A DNA stretch of 64,000 nt from Bradyrhizobium lupini (GCF_040939785.1 NZ_CP162553.1:4917001-4981000), one strand, 5' to 3'; shown: positions 16,662-26,900, counted from the first letter of the stretch. Numbers and translations are program-made. Notes: generated by a model not told the origin, from the letters alone.

Positions 16662-18152
16662 ATGAGCGGCTTGGTGATCTCTGGCGGCCGGGTGGTGGAT
16701 CCCGCCAGCGGAATGGACGCGGTTGGGGATGTGGCGGTGGTGGACGGCAAGGCCGCCGCGGTTGGCGCTTCGCTCGGCAGCGCCGAGCGGACGATCGACG
16801 CGACGGGGCTAGTGGTCGCCCCCGGCTTCATCGACCTGCACGCGCATGGCCAGTCGCTCCCCGCCGATCGCATGCAGGCGTTCGACGGCGTCACGACGAC
16901 GCTCGATCTCGAAGCGGGCGTGCTGCCGGTCGGGTCCTGGTATGAGCGCCAGGCGCGGAAGGGGCGCGTGTTGAACTACGGCGCGGCCACCAATTGGGCT
17001 TTCGCGCGTATTGGCGCGATGACGGGCTCCAATGCGGAGAGCTCGCTGGAGGCGTTCGGCAACGCCATGCGCGATCGCCGCTGGATGGACAACGTGGCGA
17101 GCGATGCGGAGGTTGCCGGCATCCTCGAGCGCCTTTCGCGCGGACTGAACGAGGGCGGCATCGGCATCGGGATCTTGAACGCCTATGCGCCGGGCGCCGG
17201 CGTGCAGGAGCTGACCGCGGTCTGCCAGCTCGCGGCCGCGCAGGACGTGCCGACCTTCACCCATGTCGCCTACATGTCGCGCATCGATCCCGAGAGCGCG
17301 GCGGAAGCCTATATCCGCCTGATCGGCTATGCCGGAGCCACCGGCGCGCACATGCACATCTGCCATTTCAACTCGTCGAGCAAGACCGACGTCGAGCGCT
17401 GCCGCGTGCTGATCGCGAAAGCGCAGGCGCAGGGCCTGCCCATCACGGTCGAGGCCTATCCCTACGGCACCGGCTCGACCGTGCTGGCGGCCGCCTTCTT
17501 CAGCGACCCCGAATTCGTCGAGCGCAACGGCACCGGTTACGATTCCGTGCAGCGGGTCACCGACGGCCATCGCTTCAGCGATCGCGAGGAGCTCCTGAAG
17601 GCGCAGGCGGAAGAGCCGTCCTCGCTGGTGCTGTGGCACATCCTCGACACCGAGAACAATGCGCATCACCGCGACCTCCTCGACATGTCGGTGCTCTATC
17701 CCGGCGGCGCGATCGCCTCCGACGCGATGCCGTGGACGACGTCGGACGGCAAGACCTACACCGGCGATGCCTGGCCGCTGCCGGATGACGCCACCTCGCA
17801 TCCGCGCTCGGCGGGCTGCTTCACGAAATTCATCTGCGAATGGGTGCGCGAGCGCAAGACCGTGTCGCTGCTCGAAGGCGTGCGCAAATGCGCGCTGATC
17901 CCGGCGGAGATCCTGTCGCAGAGCACGCCCGCGATGCGCGCAAAAGGTCGGCTCGCGAAGGATGCCGATGCCGACATCGTCGTGTTCGACTACGAGAAGC
18001 TCTCGGACCGCGCGACGTTCACGGCGATGAACCGTCCCTCCGAAGGCGTGCGGCATCTGATCGTCAGCGGCCAGCCGTTAATCACAGATGGTGTGCTGGA
18101 CGTCGCGGTGCGGCCCGGCCGTCCCGTGCGCCGTCCCGTCGTCGGGAGCTGA
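16662..18152 (+). CDS. Amidohydrolase of the N-acyl-D-amino-acid deacylase / D-aminoacylase type
   Basis: 496 residues. A strong Shine-Dalgarno (GGAGGA) sets the ATG at 16662. The amidohydrolase fold starts with a small beta-domain (ISGGRVVDPASG), then the metal motif HxH in GFIDLHAHGQS. Later His residues in FTHVAYMS and AHMHICHFNSSS and the Asp in IASDAMPWTT are candidate zinc ligands and catalytic base. The position that is Cys or Glu in relatives reads TLDLEAG. It ends with the returning beta-domain (KDADADIVVFDYEKL). It is expected to hydrolyse an N-acyl D-amino acid or similar amide in the cytoplasm. A CobW-type GTPase gene starts 3 bases after its stop. Confidence 0.85.
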   Translation: MSGLVISGGRVVDPASGMDAVGDVAVVDGKAAAVGASLGSAERTIDATGLVVAPGFIDLHAHGQSLPADRMQAFDGVTTTLDLEAGVLPVGSWYERQARKGRVLNYGAATNWAFARIGAMTGSNAESSLEAFGNAMRDRRWMDNVASDAEVAGILERLSRGLNEGGIGIGILNAYAPGAGVQELTAVCQLAAAQDVPTFTHVAYMSRIDPESAAEAYIRLIGYAGATGAHMHICHFNSSSKTDVERCRVLIAKAQAQGLPITVEAYPYGTGSTVLAAAFFSDPEFVERNGTGYDSVQRVTDGHRFSDREELLKAQAEEPSSLVLWHILDTENNAHHRDLLDMSVLYPGGAIASDAMPWTTSDGKTYTGDAWPLPDDATSHPRSAGCFTKFICEWVRERKTVSLLEGVRKCALIPAEILSQSTPAMRAKGRLAKDADADIVVFDYEKLSDRATFTAMNRPSEGVRHLIVSGQPLITDGVLDVAVRPGRPVRRPVVGS

Positions 18153-18155
18153 GAC

Positions 18156-19085
18156 ATGCCGGTCCCCATTCTCCTGGTGACGGGCTTTCTGGGGGCCGGC
18201 AAGACCACTGTCGTGAACCATCTGCTGGCGCATGCGGAGGGGCGGCGGATCGCCGCTGTGGTCAACGATTTCGGTGCGATCAACATCGATGCCGAGCTGA
18301 TTGCGGGCGCGAGCGACGGCGTGGTCAGCCTCGCCAATGGCTGCATCTGCTGCTCGCTCGAAGGCGACCTGCTGCGCACGCTTGCGACGCTGCTGCGGCG
18401 TGATCCGAAGCCGGAATACATCGTCATCGAGACCAGCGGCGTCGCCGATCCCGCCGAGATCGTCCGCAATTTGATGGATCCCGTGATCCTGCGCGAAGCG
18501 CCGTTGGAAACGGTGCTCTGTGTGATGGACACGGCGACACCGCCGGCCGCTCTCGACGACGCGCTGCACCGTTCGCAGCTGCGCGTCGCCGACATCGTGG
18601 CGCTGAGCAAGCTGGATCTGGCGGATGAGGGTGCGGGCGCGCGTATCCGCGAGGCCATCCGCGCGCAGCGCGTTCCTGCCGTGGTGGTCGACGCGCAGCA
18701 CGGCGAGATTCCATCCGCGCTGCTGTTTCCCGCGACCGTCGATCGTGCGCCCGCGCCGCGCAAATCCGGACCGAAACGTCCGGCAGAGCAACGCTTCGAA
18801 ACGCTGAGCTGGACCTCGAACCAGCCACTTTCGCTGGCCCGCCTGCAGCAGGCGATCGGCCGACTGGCGCCAAAACTCGCGCGGGCAAAAGGCCTGTTCG
18901 AGACCGTCGAGCAGCCGGGGCGCCAGATGGTGTTTCAATTCGCCGCCGGCCGCGCCACGCTGGCCCCAGGCGAAGCGCCGACGCCGGGCGTGCCGTGCGC
19001 GCGGATTGTCTTCATCGTCGAGCTAGGCGTGCTCTCGAAGGCGGAGCTCGACGGGATCATGGAGACCTGCGTTGCGGATCGTTGA
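18156..19085 (+). CDS. CobW/COG0523-family G3E GTPase (metallochaperone type)
   Basis: 309 residues, starting three bases after the amidohydrolase stop. The Walker A motif is GFLGAGKTT, the family metal motif CxCC is in NGCICCSLEGDL, the Walker B/switch region is IVIETSGVADPAEIV, and the base-specificity motif is SKLD. The C-terminal CobW_C domain (residues ~205-305) is shorter than usual. Members load or deliver metals (Zn, Co, Ni, Fe) to client enzymes or work in cobalamin synthesis. Tight coupling with a metal-dependent amidohydrolase, and no cobalamin genes nearby, suggests that enzyme as client. This is inference. Confidence 0.9.
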   Translation: MPVPILLVTGFLGAGKTTVVNHLLAHAEGRRIAAVVNDFGAINIDAELIAGASDGVVSLANGCICCSLEGDLLRTLATLLRRDPKPEYIVIETSGVADPAEIVRNLMDPVILREAPLETVLCVMDTATPPAALDDALHRSQLRVADIVALSKLDLADEGAGARIREAIRAQRVPAVVVDAQHGEIPSALLFPATVDRAPAPRKSGPKRPAEQRFETLSWTSNQPLSLARLQQAIGRLAPKLARAKGLFETVEQPGRQMVFQFAAGRATLAPGEAPTPGVPCARIVFIVELGVLSKAELDGIMETCVADR

Positions 19086-19095
19086 AGCTGCCGCT

Positions 19096-19473
19096 TCAGG
19101 CGAATTGTGCGATGCCGTTTCCAACGGACCAATTCTCCGCGGGCGCATCGAGGACGTTGACGAACACGTCCTCGGGGCGGAGGCCCGGTTTTTCGCCGAG
19201 CAGGTCCGCGATCCGCCGGTACAGGGCCTTCTTCTGCTCGGGGGTGCGCGAGGCGAACACGGTGATCTGGATCAGCACGGCATCGTCGCTGCGCGTGACG
19301 CCGTAGGCATTGCCGCAGCGGAAGTTCGCGGGCGAAAGCTCGCTGATGGTCATGAACTCGTCGCCTTCAGGGACGTTCAGCGCTTCGCGCATGGCGCGGT
19401 AGAGGCCGTCGAGGATCGCCTGCCGGTAGACTTCCGGCTTTCCGGCGCGCATCGAAATGTGGAGGAGAGGCAT
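19096..19473 (-). CDS. Tautomerase-superfamily protein
   Basis: 125 residues starting MPLLHISMRAG, with Pro2 as the likely catalytic amino-terminal proline after Met removal. GGAGGAGAGGC upstream sets this start over an earlier ATG. The sequence matches the Tautomerase_2 group (VYRQAILDGLYRAMREALNV; FVNVLDAPAENWSVGNG). It may act on keto-enol substrates or be a dehalogenase/decarboxylase relative. It is divergently transcribed from a TetR-type regulator with two palindromes between them, so it is probably that regulator's target. Confidence 0.87.
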   Translation of the reverse strand: MPLLHISMRAGKPEVYRQAILDGLYRAMREALNVPEGDEFMTISELSPANFRCGNAYGVTRSDDAVLIQITVFASRTPEQKKALYRRIADLLGEKPGLRPEDVFVNVLDAPAENWSVGNGIAQFA

Positions 19474-19519
19474 CGCGAAATCCTCATTGACGAAAGGGCG
19501 CATCGGCCCCAGTTTGTTT

Positions 19520-19534
19520 TTGACGCGGCGTCAA
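19520..19534. promoter_or_regulatory. Putative TetR operator 1
   Basis: Palindrome TTGACGCGGCGTCAA in the 110-base gap between the divergent tautomerase and TetR genes. It shares TTGAC-N5-GTCAA with a second site whose centre is 27 bases away. Confidence 0.65.
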
Positions 19535-19546
19535 GAAATCATGTTT

Positions 19547-19561
19547 TTGACATCGTGTCAA
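19547..19561. promoter_or_regulatory. Putative TetR operator 2
   Basis: Palindrome TTGACATCGTGTCAA, the second TTGAC-N5-GTCAA site. It contains TTGACA on both strands, so it could overlap a -35 element. It lies 22 bases before the TTG start of the regulator. Confidence 0.65.
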
Positions 19562-19583
19562 ATATGCTTGCTAGGAGCAAAGC

Positions 19584-20183
19584 TTGAGGCCGCGCGAGTT
19601 CGACCACGACGATGTCCTGCGTATCGCCTTCGACCAGTTCTGGCGCAAGGGCGTCCGCGGCACCTCGCTGTCGGATATCGCGCGCGACGCCGGTGTCCAG
19701 CGCGGTAGCCTCTACAGCGCCTTCGGCAGCAAGGAGGCGCTGTTCCTCCAGGCCTACGAGCGCTACGCGGGCGATTATCTCGTCGCCCTGCAAAAGGCGC
19801 TGGGTGCGGGCTCATTGCGAAAACGCCTCACCGCGTTCTTCGACCTGACCATCAGCAACTTCCGCGCCGGCACGCCCCCGCGCGGATGTCCGACGACGCG
19901 CGGGCTGATGGAGCTCGGCGCGGCCGAAGGCGAGGGGCTCGACGAGGAGGCTCGGCAGGCCTTCGCGAACCTCATCTCGCGCATCACCGTTCTGGTTCAG
20001 GAGACGTTGTCGGCGGGTGCGGCGCGCGGTGAATTCAACGGCAATTCCGCGTCCGCAGCGCTGCACATCATCACGGTGACGCGCGGCCTCGCCGTGCTCG
20101 AACGTGCCTTCGGCGACGAGCCCCAGCTGCGCAAGATCGCGTCCCACACCATCGATCTCGTGCTCGGCAGGAAGGGCGGCTAG
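19584..20183 (+). CDS. TetR/AcrR-family transcriptional regulator
   Basis: 199 residues from a TTG start at 19584, supported by AGGAG six bases before it. The N-terminal helix-turn-helix is in the segment GTSLSDIARDAGVQRGSLYS, followed by AFGSKEALFLQAYERY, typical of TetR repressors. The C-terminal part (RGCPTTRGLMELGAAEGEG, then helices to the end) resembles the AcrR/TetR_C_16 ligand domain. It probably binds the two palindromes just upstream, regulating itself and the divergent tautomerase. Its inducer is unknown. Confidence 0.9.
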   Translation: MRPREFDHDDVLRIAFDQFWRKGVRGTSLSDIARDAGVQRGSLYSAFGSKEALFLQAYERYAGDYLVALQKALGAGSLRKRLTAFFDLTISNFRAGTPPRGCPTTRGLMELGAAEGEGLDEEARQAFANLISRITVLVQETLSAGAARGEFNGNSASAALHIITVTRGLAVLERAFGDEPQLRKIASHTIDLVLGRKGG

Positions 20184-20186
20184 GGG

Positions 20187-20660
20187 TCAGCAGACCGCGA
20201 GCGCGTTGACCGCCCGCGTCGTCACGGTCTCGTTCTCGTTGCCGACGAACTGGCAGACGACAGTTTGGAGCTCGCCCGGCTGCTTGCCGCGTGCGACCGC
20301 CAGCAGCCGCATCAATTCCGCCTCGTCCTTCGACAGGCGCCGGCACGATGGCGGCATGAAGCACAATTGGCAAGGCCGGCCGCTGCGCAGGATTCTGACC
20401 AGCGCGGCAACGCGTGCGACCAGCAGCGGACTGTCGGTGATGCCAGGCGCCTCGTCGGCAAAGCGATAGGCCGCCTCCCAGCAATCGGACGCGCCGGTCT
20501 CATAGGCGGCAGTGATGAACCGGAACAGCGAGAGCGTGACGCGGCCAAAATCATCGTAACTCTCGACGTCAGGCCGCGTCGCAAGCGCGGCCTGACGCGG
20601 ACAGAGCCGCGCCTGGCCGGCTTCCGTGACAGGCACAGAGCCGCAACTATCCTGCATCAT
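20187..20660 (-). CDS. Hypothetical protein, second of a pair, with Cys motif
   Basis: 157 residues from MMQDSCGSVPVTE. It is soluble and mostly helical by eye. It contains a CQLCFMPPSCRRLSKDEAEL segment with three Cys within eleven residues, and another Cys near both ends. I do not recognise a family. It lies 12 bases downstream of another unknown gene on the same strand, so the two are probably an operon. It is convergent with the TetR gene (3 bases between stops). Confidence 0.6.
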   Translation of the reverse strand: MMQDSCGSVPVTEAGQARLCPRQAALATRPDVESYDDFGRVTLSLFRFITAAYETGASDCWEAAYRFADEAPGITDSPLLVARVAALVRILRSGRPCQLCFMPPSCRRLSKDEAELMRLLAVARGKQPGELQTVVCQFVGNENETVTTRAVNALAVC

Positions 20661-20672
20661 GCGCGATCCCGG

Positions 20673-21173
20673 TCAGTGCAACGTGGGGCTTCCGACCAGC
20701 CAGCTCTTCATCGCCATCGTCTGGTCATGGTCCAAAGATGGAACGTGCCGGTCGGGCAGGATGAGGCCCGCCATGCGGAAGACCGTTGCAAGCCCCCGCA
20801 CGGGCGCGAGAGCCCAATCGGCGCCGACCGGCGGCAACCAGCATTCGAATTGCTCGCGCGCGATATCGTCACGCTCTTTCTGCGCGGCGGCGATCGCCCG
20901 CAACATGCCGTGCTCGCTGTCGGACATGCGCGGGCAGGTCGGGCAGTGCACCGCGATCGCCGTATGCGCCGTGCAGGCAAAGATCTCGATGATGGATTCC
21001 AGCGAAGGCACGGCGTCGCCCACGCCAAAATGGTCGTACACTTGCTGGATGTCGGCCGCGGTCGGAACGGCGCTTCCGCTGCGTGCCTTGGCCCGAAATC
21101 CCCAAATGAAGAGCCGTTCCGCTGCGCTTAGCGCCGGAAGGTCGAGAGAGACTGTGGCTGTCGATCGATGCAT
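20673..21173 (-). CDS. Hypothetical protein, first of a pair, with CPTC motif
   Basis: 166 residues from MHRSTATVSLDLPALSAAER. Features are FIWGFRAKARSG, a helical middle, and AIAVHCPTCPRMSDSEHGML with a CxxC that could bind metal or form a redox pair. AREQFECWLPPVGADWALAP follows. There is no signal peptide or membrane helix. I do not recognise a family. It is probably co-transcribed with the gene 12 bases downstream, which also has clustered Cys residues. It is divergent from the chemoreceptor gene across ~290 bases in which I see no other gene. Confidence 0.6.
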   Translation of the reverse strand: MHRSTATVSLDLPALSAAERLFIWGFRAKARSGSAVPTAADIQQVYDHFGVGDAVPSLESIIEIFACTAHTAIAVHCPTCPRMSDSEHGMLRAIAAAQKERDDIAREQFECWLPPVGADWALAPVRGLATVFRMAGLILPDRHVPSLDHDQTMAMKSWLVGSPTLH

Positions 21174-21464
21174 TGAGCCTCTGGTCTCTGGCTGCGCCCA
21201 CGTCCCGGCAGGCGCCGATGATCTGCGCCGATCGTTCCGTCAGAGCCCGCTGCAAGTCAACGCTCGGAGGGGCGATGTCGAGGTCTTCTAGTTTTGAAGA
21301 GTTCGCATCTCGGATGCAGCCAGCCTCGCGAGCCTGCGAGCCGTCTGCGGCATGCCGGTAGGATGCATGGAGTTTTGCGGGGTGGGGGAACCCGAATGCT
21401 TAAAGCTTTGCTAAGGGGCGCGGGATAAACTGGCATATCAGCCTTCCAAATCTTGCGAGCACCG

Positions 21465-23147
21465 ATGTTTTTCTCCCGCATCAGTTTCAAGCTGGTCCTG
21501 ATTGTCGGCATCAGCCTCCTTGGCATGATCGCGCTGGCGCCGATCGCGCTTTCGACCTTGCGCGCGCAGATGATCGCCGATCGTCAGGCCAAGACGCAGC
21601 ACTTGGTCGACGTCGGCTACGGCATCCTGGCGCACTACCAGAAGCTCGAGAGCGAAGGAAAACTCCCGCGCGAGCAGGCCCAGGCCGGCGCGATCGCGGA
21701 GATCAAGAGCCTGCGCTACGACAAGGTCGAGTATTTCTGGCTGAACGACATGACCCCCAAGATGGTCATGCATCCGATCAAGCCCGAACTCGACGGCAAG
21801 GATCTCTCCGGGATGAAGGATCCATCCGGCAACGCGCTGTTCGTCGGCTTCGTCGACGTCGTCAAAAAGCAGGGCGCAGGCTTCTACAGCTACCTCTGGC
21901 CGAAGCCCGGCTTCGACCAGCCGGTCGGGAAAATCTCCTATGTGAAGGGCTTTGCGCCCTGGGGCTGGATCATCGGCACCGGTATCTATCTCGACGACGT
22001 CGACGCCGTATTCCGCCAGAATGCGATGACCTTCGCCCTGGTGTGCCTGGTCGTGTTCGTGCTCGTGCTCGGCGCCTCCTTCGTGATCGGCCGCAGCGTG
22101 ACCCGGCCGCTGGCGAAGATCACCGCGCTCACCGAGCGCCTCGCCTCCGGCGACAGCGCGTTCGACGTGCCCCATACCGACCGTCGCGACGAGATCGGCG
22201 GGCTCGCCAAGGCGCTCGCCGTGTTCAAGGACAATGCGTCGGCGGTCGGCCGGATGCACGCCGAACAGCAGGAGACGAAGCAGAAGGCCGACGAGGAGAA
22301 GCGCAAGACGATGACCGACCTCGCCGGCAAGTTCGAGGCCAACGTTCAAGCCGTCGTCCGCGACGTGTTCAAGGAGGCGCGCGCGATGCAGCAGGCCGCG
22401 CAGGGCATGTCCGAGACCGCCGACAAGGCGACCGACCGTGCGAGCCTCGTCGCCACCGCCTGCCAGCAGGCATCGAGCAACGTGCAGACGGTGGCCTCCG
22501 CCGCCGGGCAGCTGTCGTCCTCGATCGCCGAGATCAGCCAGCGCGTCGCGCAGGCTGCAAGCGTGGCCGACAAGGCCGCCGCCGACGGTCAACGCACCAA
22601 CGACACCGTGCAGGGACTTGCTGCAGCCGCGCACAAGATCGGCGAGGTCATCGACCTCATCAACCAGATCGCCTCGCAGACCAATCTGCTCGCGCTCAAC
22701 GCCACCATCGAGGCGGCGCGCGCCGGCGAGGCCGGCAAGGGTTTTGCGGTGGTGGCAAGCGAAGTGAAGTCGCTGGCGAGCCAGACCGCGAAGGCGACCG
22801 ACGAGATCGGCGCGCAGATATCGGCGATCCAGGCCGAGACCAACCAGGTGGTCGGCAACATCGACAGCATTCGCAAGACCATCATGGAGGTCAACGAAAT
22901 TTCCTCGTCGATCGCCGCAGCCGTCGAGGAGCAGGGCGCCGCGACGGCGGCGATCGCGCACAGCGTACGGGAGGCCGCCTCCGGCACCGACCAGGTTTCG
23001 CAGAACATCTCGGGTGTGACCGACGCGACGGCGGAGACCGGCCAGGCCGCCGGCCTCGTGCTGCAATCGAGCGGCCGGCTGTCGCAGAAGCTGCAATCGC
23101 TGGAAGACGAGGTCAGTGCTTTCGTTGCGGGGGTACGGGCGGCCTAG
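21465..23147 (+). CDS. Methyl-accepting chemotaxis protein with periplasmic Cache domain
   Basis: 560 residues from the ATG at 21465 (a TTG 12 bases upstream is less likely). TM1 lies at about 7-30, then a single-Cache-like periplasmic domain (~35-185, with [31 protein letters not shown] and [20 protein letters not shown]). TM2 lies at about 188-210, a HAMP domain at ~211-265, and a long coiled-coil signalling domain whose hairpin tip includes [20 protein letters not shown], then [20 protein letters not shown]. It senses a small molecule, often a carboxylate for this Cache type, and controls CheA. The C-terminus lacks a CheR/CheB tethering pentapeptide. No che genes are adjacent. Confidence 0.93.
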   Translation: MFFSRISFKLVLIVGISLLGMIALAPIALSTLRAQMIADRQAKTQHLVDVGYGILAHYQKLESEGKLPREQAQAGAIAEIKSLRYDKVEYFWLNDMTPKMVMHPIKPELDGKDLSGMKDPSGNALFVGFVDVVKKQGAGFYSYLWPKPGFDQPVGKISYVKGFAPWGWIIGTGIYLDDVDAVFRQNAMTFALVCLVVFVLVLGASFVIGRSVTRPLAKITALTERLASGDSAFDVPHTDRRDEIGGLAKALAVFKDNASAVGRMHAEQQETKQKADEEKRKTMTDLAGKFEANVQAVVRDVFKEARAMQQAAQGMSETADKATDRASLVATACQQASSNVQTVASAAGQLSSSIAEISQRVAQAASVADKAAADGQRTNDTVQGLAAAAHKIGEVIDLINQIASQTNLLALNATIEAARAGEAGKGFAVVASEVKSLASQTAKATDEIGAQISAIQAETNQVVGNIDSIRKTIMEVNEISSSIAAAVEEQGAATAAIAHSVREAASGTDQVSQNISGVTDATAETGQAAGLVLQSSGRLSQKLQSLEDEVSAFVAGVRAA

Positions 23148-23159
23148 TATAGCAGGAGA

Positions 23160-23825
23160 ATGAGCGCGCGCATTCTCCTGATCAATCCGAACAGTTCTGT
23201 GGCGACCACTGAGATGATGGTCGCCATCGCGAGGTCGGCCGCCGTGGACGGCTTCGACATCGACGGCGCGACCGCAACGCGCGCGCCGCAAATGATCGTG
23301 ACGCCGGATGCGCTGGATGCAGCTTCCATCGAAGTTCTGGAGATCGCGCAGTCGAACCGGCATGCATGCGACGGCATCATCGTCGCGGCGTTCGGCGATC
23401 CTGGGTTGGCCGGGATCAAAGCCGCGGTTAAACGGCCCGCGGTCGGTATCGGTCAGTCCTCCATGCTGGCAGCCGCCGAGAACGGCCGTCGCTTCGGCGT
23501 GGCGACCACGACGCCGCTGCTGGAATCGAAGATCGACGCCGTGCCGGACGCGCTGGGATTGCGATCGCGTTATACCGGCGCCCGCTTCGCCAAAGGCGAT
23601 CCGCAAGACCTGATGGGCGATCCGGCGCGATTGCGTGCGGCGCTTGCCGGCGCGGTCGAGGCCTGCATCGCACAGGATGGCGCGGAGGCGGTCATCATCG
23701 GTGGCGGCCCGCTGGGCGAAGCTGCGTGCGAGCTTCAGCCGATGTTCACCGTGCCGATCATCGCGCCGATCCCGTCTGCCGTGGCGCGGATTATTCGCCT
23801 CATCACGGCGCGCGCGACCGACTGA
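23160..23825 (+). CDS. Asp/Glu/hydantoin racemase-family protein lacking both catalytic Cys
   Basis: 221 residues. The fold markers are clear: ILLINPNSSVATTEMM at the start, DGIIVAAFGDPGL in the middle, and EAVIIGGGPLGEAA before the end. In hydantoin racemases the two catalytic cysteines lie where this protein has Ala77 (VAAFGDPG) and Gly182 (IIGGGPLG). The nearest cysteines (70, 169, 190) are displaced. It may therefore not racemise by the two-Cys mechanism. It follows the chemoreceptor gene by 12 bases and precedes the carboxylase gene by 126, so co-transcription is possible. Confidence 0.85.
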   Translation: MSARILLINPNSSVATTEMMVAIARSAAVDGFDIDGATATRAPQMIVTPDALDAASIEVLEIAQSNRHACDGIIVAAFGDPGLAGIKAAVKRPAVGIGQSSMLAAAENGRRFGVATTTPLLESKIDAVPDALGLRSRYTGARFAKGDPQDLMGDPARLRAALAGAVEACIAQDGAEAVIIGGGPLGEAACELQPMFTVPIIAPIPSAVARIIRLITARATD

Positions 23826-23951
23826 AATTCCGGCCCGCGGGAACGGTCGTCGGGACCGCGTTCTTGCCCTTGACGGCCTCGGTTAAAGTGACGAAGCAGA
23901 ACCATGGGACCTGCCGACCCGCGCTTGGGCACGCGGGCATGGAGACGCTGC

Positions 23952-26900
23952 ATGTCGTTCAAGAAGCTCCTGATCGCCAATCGCGGCGAGATCGCCATCC
24001 GTATCGCGCGCGCCGCCGCCGATTCCGGCATCGCGACGGTCGCGATCCATCCCGCGGACGATGCGATGTCGCTGCATGTGCGGGTTGCCGACGAGGCCGT
24101 CGAAATCCCCGGTCGCGGCGCGCGGGCCTATCTCGACATCGAGGCCGTGGTCAAGGCGGCGAAGAGCGCAGGCTGCGACGCCGTGCATCCCGGCTACGGC
24201 TTCCTCAGCGAGAACGCTGCGTTCGCGAAGGCCTGCGCCGATGCAGGCATCGCCTTCGTCGGGCCCCAAGCCGCGGCGCTCGAGTTGTTCGGCGACAAGG
24301 TGGCGGCACGGCAACTGGCAAAGCGCTGCGGCGTCCCGATCATCGCCGGCACCAGCGGGCCGTCCTCGCTGGAGGACATCGCGGCGTTCTTCACCTCGCT
24401 CGGCAGCAACGCGGCGATCGTGATCAAGGCAATGGCCGGCGGCGGCGGGCGCGGCATGCGCGTGGTCGAGCGCGCTGCCGATCTCGCGGAGGCCTATGCG
24501 CGCTGCCAGTCCGAGGCCAAGGCCGCGTTCGGCTTCGACGGCGTCTATGCCGAGCGGTTGATCCGGCAGGCGCGCCATATCGAGGTGCAGATCATCGGCG
24601 ATCGCGACGGCGCGATCTCCCACCTCTGGGAGCGCGAATGCACCATTCAGCGCCGACACCAGAAGCTGATCGAGGTGGCGCCGAGCCCGTCGCTCAGCGA
24701 CGGCTTGCGTGGCCGTATCATCGCGGCGGCGAAGCAACTCGCCGTGGCCGCGTCGTTCGACAATCTCGGCACGTTCGAGTTCCTGGTCGACGGTGCCGCC
24801 GAAGACAGTTTTGCCTTCATCGAGGCCAACCCGCGGCTTCAGGTCGAGCACACCGTGACGGAAGAGGTGCTCGGCCTCGACCTCGTCCGCGCCCAGCTCG
24901 CGGTTGCTGCCGGCGCCTCGCTTGCCTCGATCGGCCTGGCGCAAGGCTCGATCCCGAAACCGCGCGGCTATGCCATGCAGTTGCGCGTCAACATGGAGAC
25001 GCTGGACGAGCTGGGGGCGACGCACCCGACCGGCGGCGTGCTCGCCGTGTTCGAACCGCCGTCGGGTCCCGGCGTCCGCGTCGATAGTTTCGGGTATGCC
25101 GGCTACAAGACCAGCGCCGCCTTCGACTCGCTCCTGGCAAAGGTCATCGTGCATACGCCCGGTGAAGCCTGGCACGACGTGGTCGCCAAGGCTTCGCGCG
25201 CCTTGCGCGAGTTTCGGATCGACGGCGTCATCACCAACATCGCCTTCCTCCAGGCGGTGCTGGCGCATCCCGACTTCAGGTCCAACCGCATCGCGACCGA
25301 CTTCATCGATTGCAACATGGGCAAGCTCGTCGAAGCCGCGGATGGCGCGGCCAAACCACTTTATTTTGCAGCGACGGAGCGAAACGGCGGTCCCGGCACC
25401 GAGGCGCATACGGCACAGACCGTGCCCGAAGGCACAGTGATGGTCGCGGCACCCTTGCAGGGGACCATTGTCACTATTCAGGTGAAGGAAGGCGAGGTCG
25501 TGCGCCCGGGCCAGCAGCTCGCCGTGATCGAATCCATGAAAATGGAACATCTGGTCATGGCCGAGCAGGGCGGCCGCGTCACGAAGCTACTCGCCGGCGA
25601 CGGTATCACGCTGATGCATGGCGAGCCGATCATGTATCTGGAGCCGCTCGACGTTGCGGCGGACGCGTCGGCAACGGAAACCGATGTCGATCTCGACCAC
25701 ATCCGACCCGATCTCGCCGAACTGATCGCGCGCCAGGCCAACACGTTCGACGAAAATCGCCCAGCCTCGGTCGAGCGCCGCCGCAACACCAATCAGCGCA
25801 CCGCGCGCGAGAATGTCGCGCAGCTCGTCGACGACGGCTCGTTCATGGAGTACGGCAGCCTTGCGATCGCGGCGCAGCGGCGCCGGCGCAAGCTCGACGA
25901 TCTCATCAAGAACACGCCGGCCGACGGCCTCGTCATGGGCGTCGCGACCGTCAACGCCGGGAAATTCGGTCCCGAAGGCGGGCGCTGCATCGTCGTGGCC
26001 TACGACTACACCGTGCTCGCGGGCACGCAAGGCCACATGAACCACAAGAAGATCGACCGCATGCTGACGCTCGCGGAAGACTGGCGTGTGCCGCTGGTGT
26101 TCTATGCCGAAGGCGGCGGCGGCCGGCCCGGCGATACCGACCGGCTCGGCATGACCGGGCTTGATGGTCCGTCCTTCGTGCAGTTCGCAAGGCTCTCGGG
26201 TCTGGTGCCGGTTATCGGCATCGTCTCCGGCTATTGCTTCGCCGGCAACGCCGCGATGCTCGGCTGCTGCGATGTCATCATCGCAACCAAAAACGCCTCG
26301 ATCGGCATGGGGGCCCCGCGATGATCGAAGGCGGCGGGCTCGGTGTCTATCACCCGGCCGAGGTCGGTCCTGTTACGTTCCAGTCGCCGAACGGCGTGAT
26401 CGACATCCTCGTCGAGGACGAAGAAGAGGCAACATCCGTTGCGCAAAAATATCTGTCCTATTTCCAGGGTGCGGTGACGGACTGGCAGGCCGCCGACCAG
26501 CGCCTGCTGCGCCGCGCGATCCCCGAGAACCGCCTGCGCGTCTACGACATCCGCAGCGTGATCGACCTCGTCGCGGATAAGGAGTCCGTGCTGGAGCTGC
26601 GCCGCGACTACGGTGTCGGCATGATCACGGCGTTGATCCGTGTCGAGGGCAAGCCGTTCGGCCTGATCGCCAACAATCCGCGGCATCTCGGCGGTGCGAT
26701 CGACGCCGATGCCGGCGACAAGGCCGCGCGCTTCCTCCAGCTCTGCGACGCCTTCGATCTGCCGATCGTCTCGCTGTGCGACACGCCCGGCTTCATGGTC
26801 GGCCCGGAAGCCGAGAAGACGGCGATCGTGCGTCACGTCTCGCGCATGTTCGTGACAGGCGCGAGCCTGACTGTGCCGTTGTTCGGCATCGTGCTGCGCA

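Noticed and set aside
21438..23606. Very long minus-strand frame opposite the chemoreceptor
   Set aside because: Leu/Arg/Asp/Gly-rich shadow composition typical of GC-rich antisense frames; the plus strand has complete Cache, HAMP and signalling domains.
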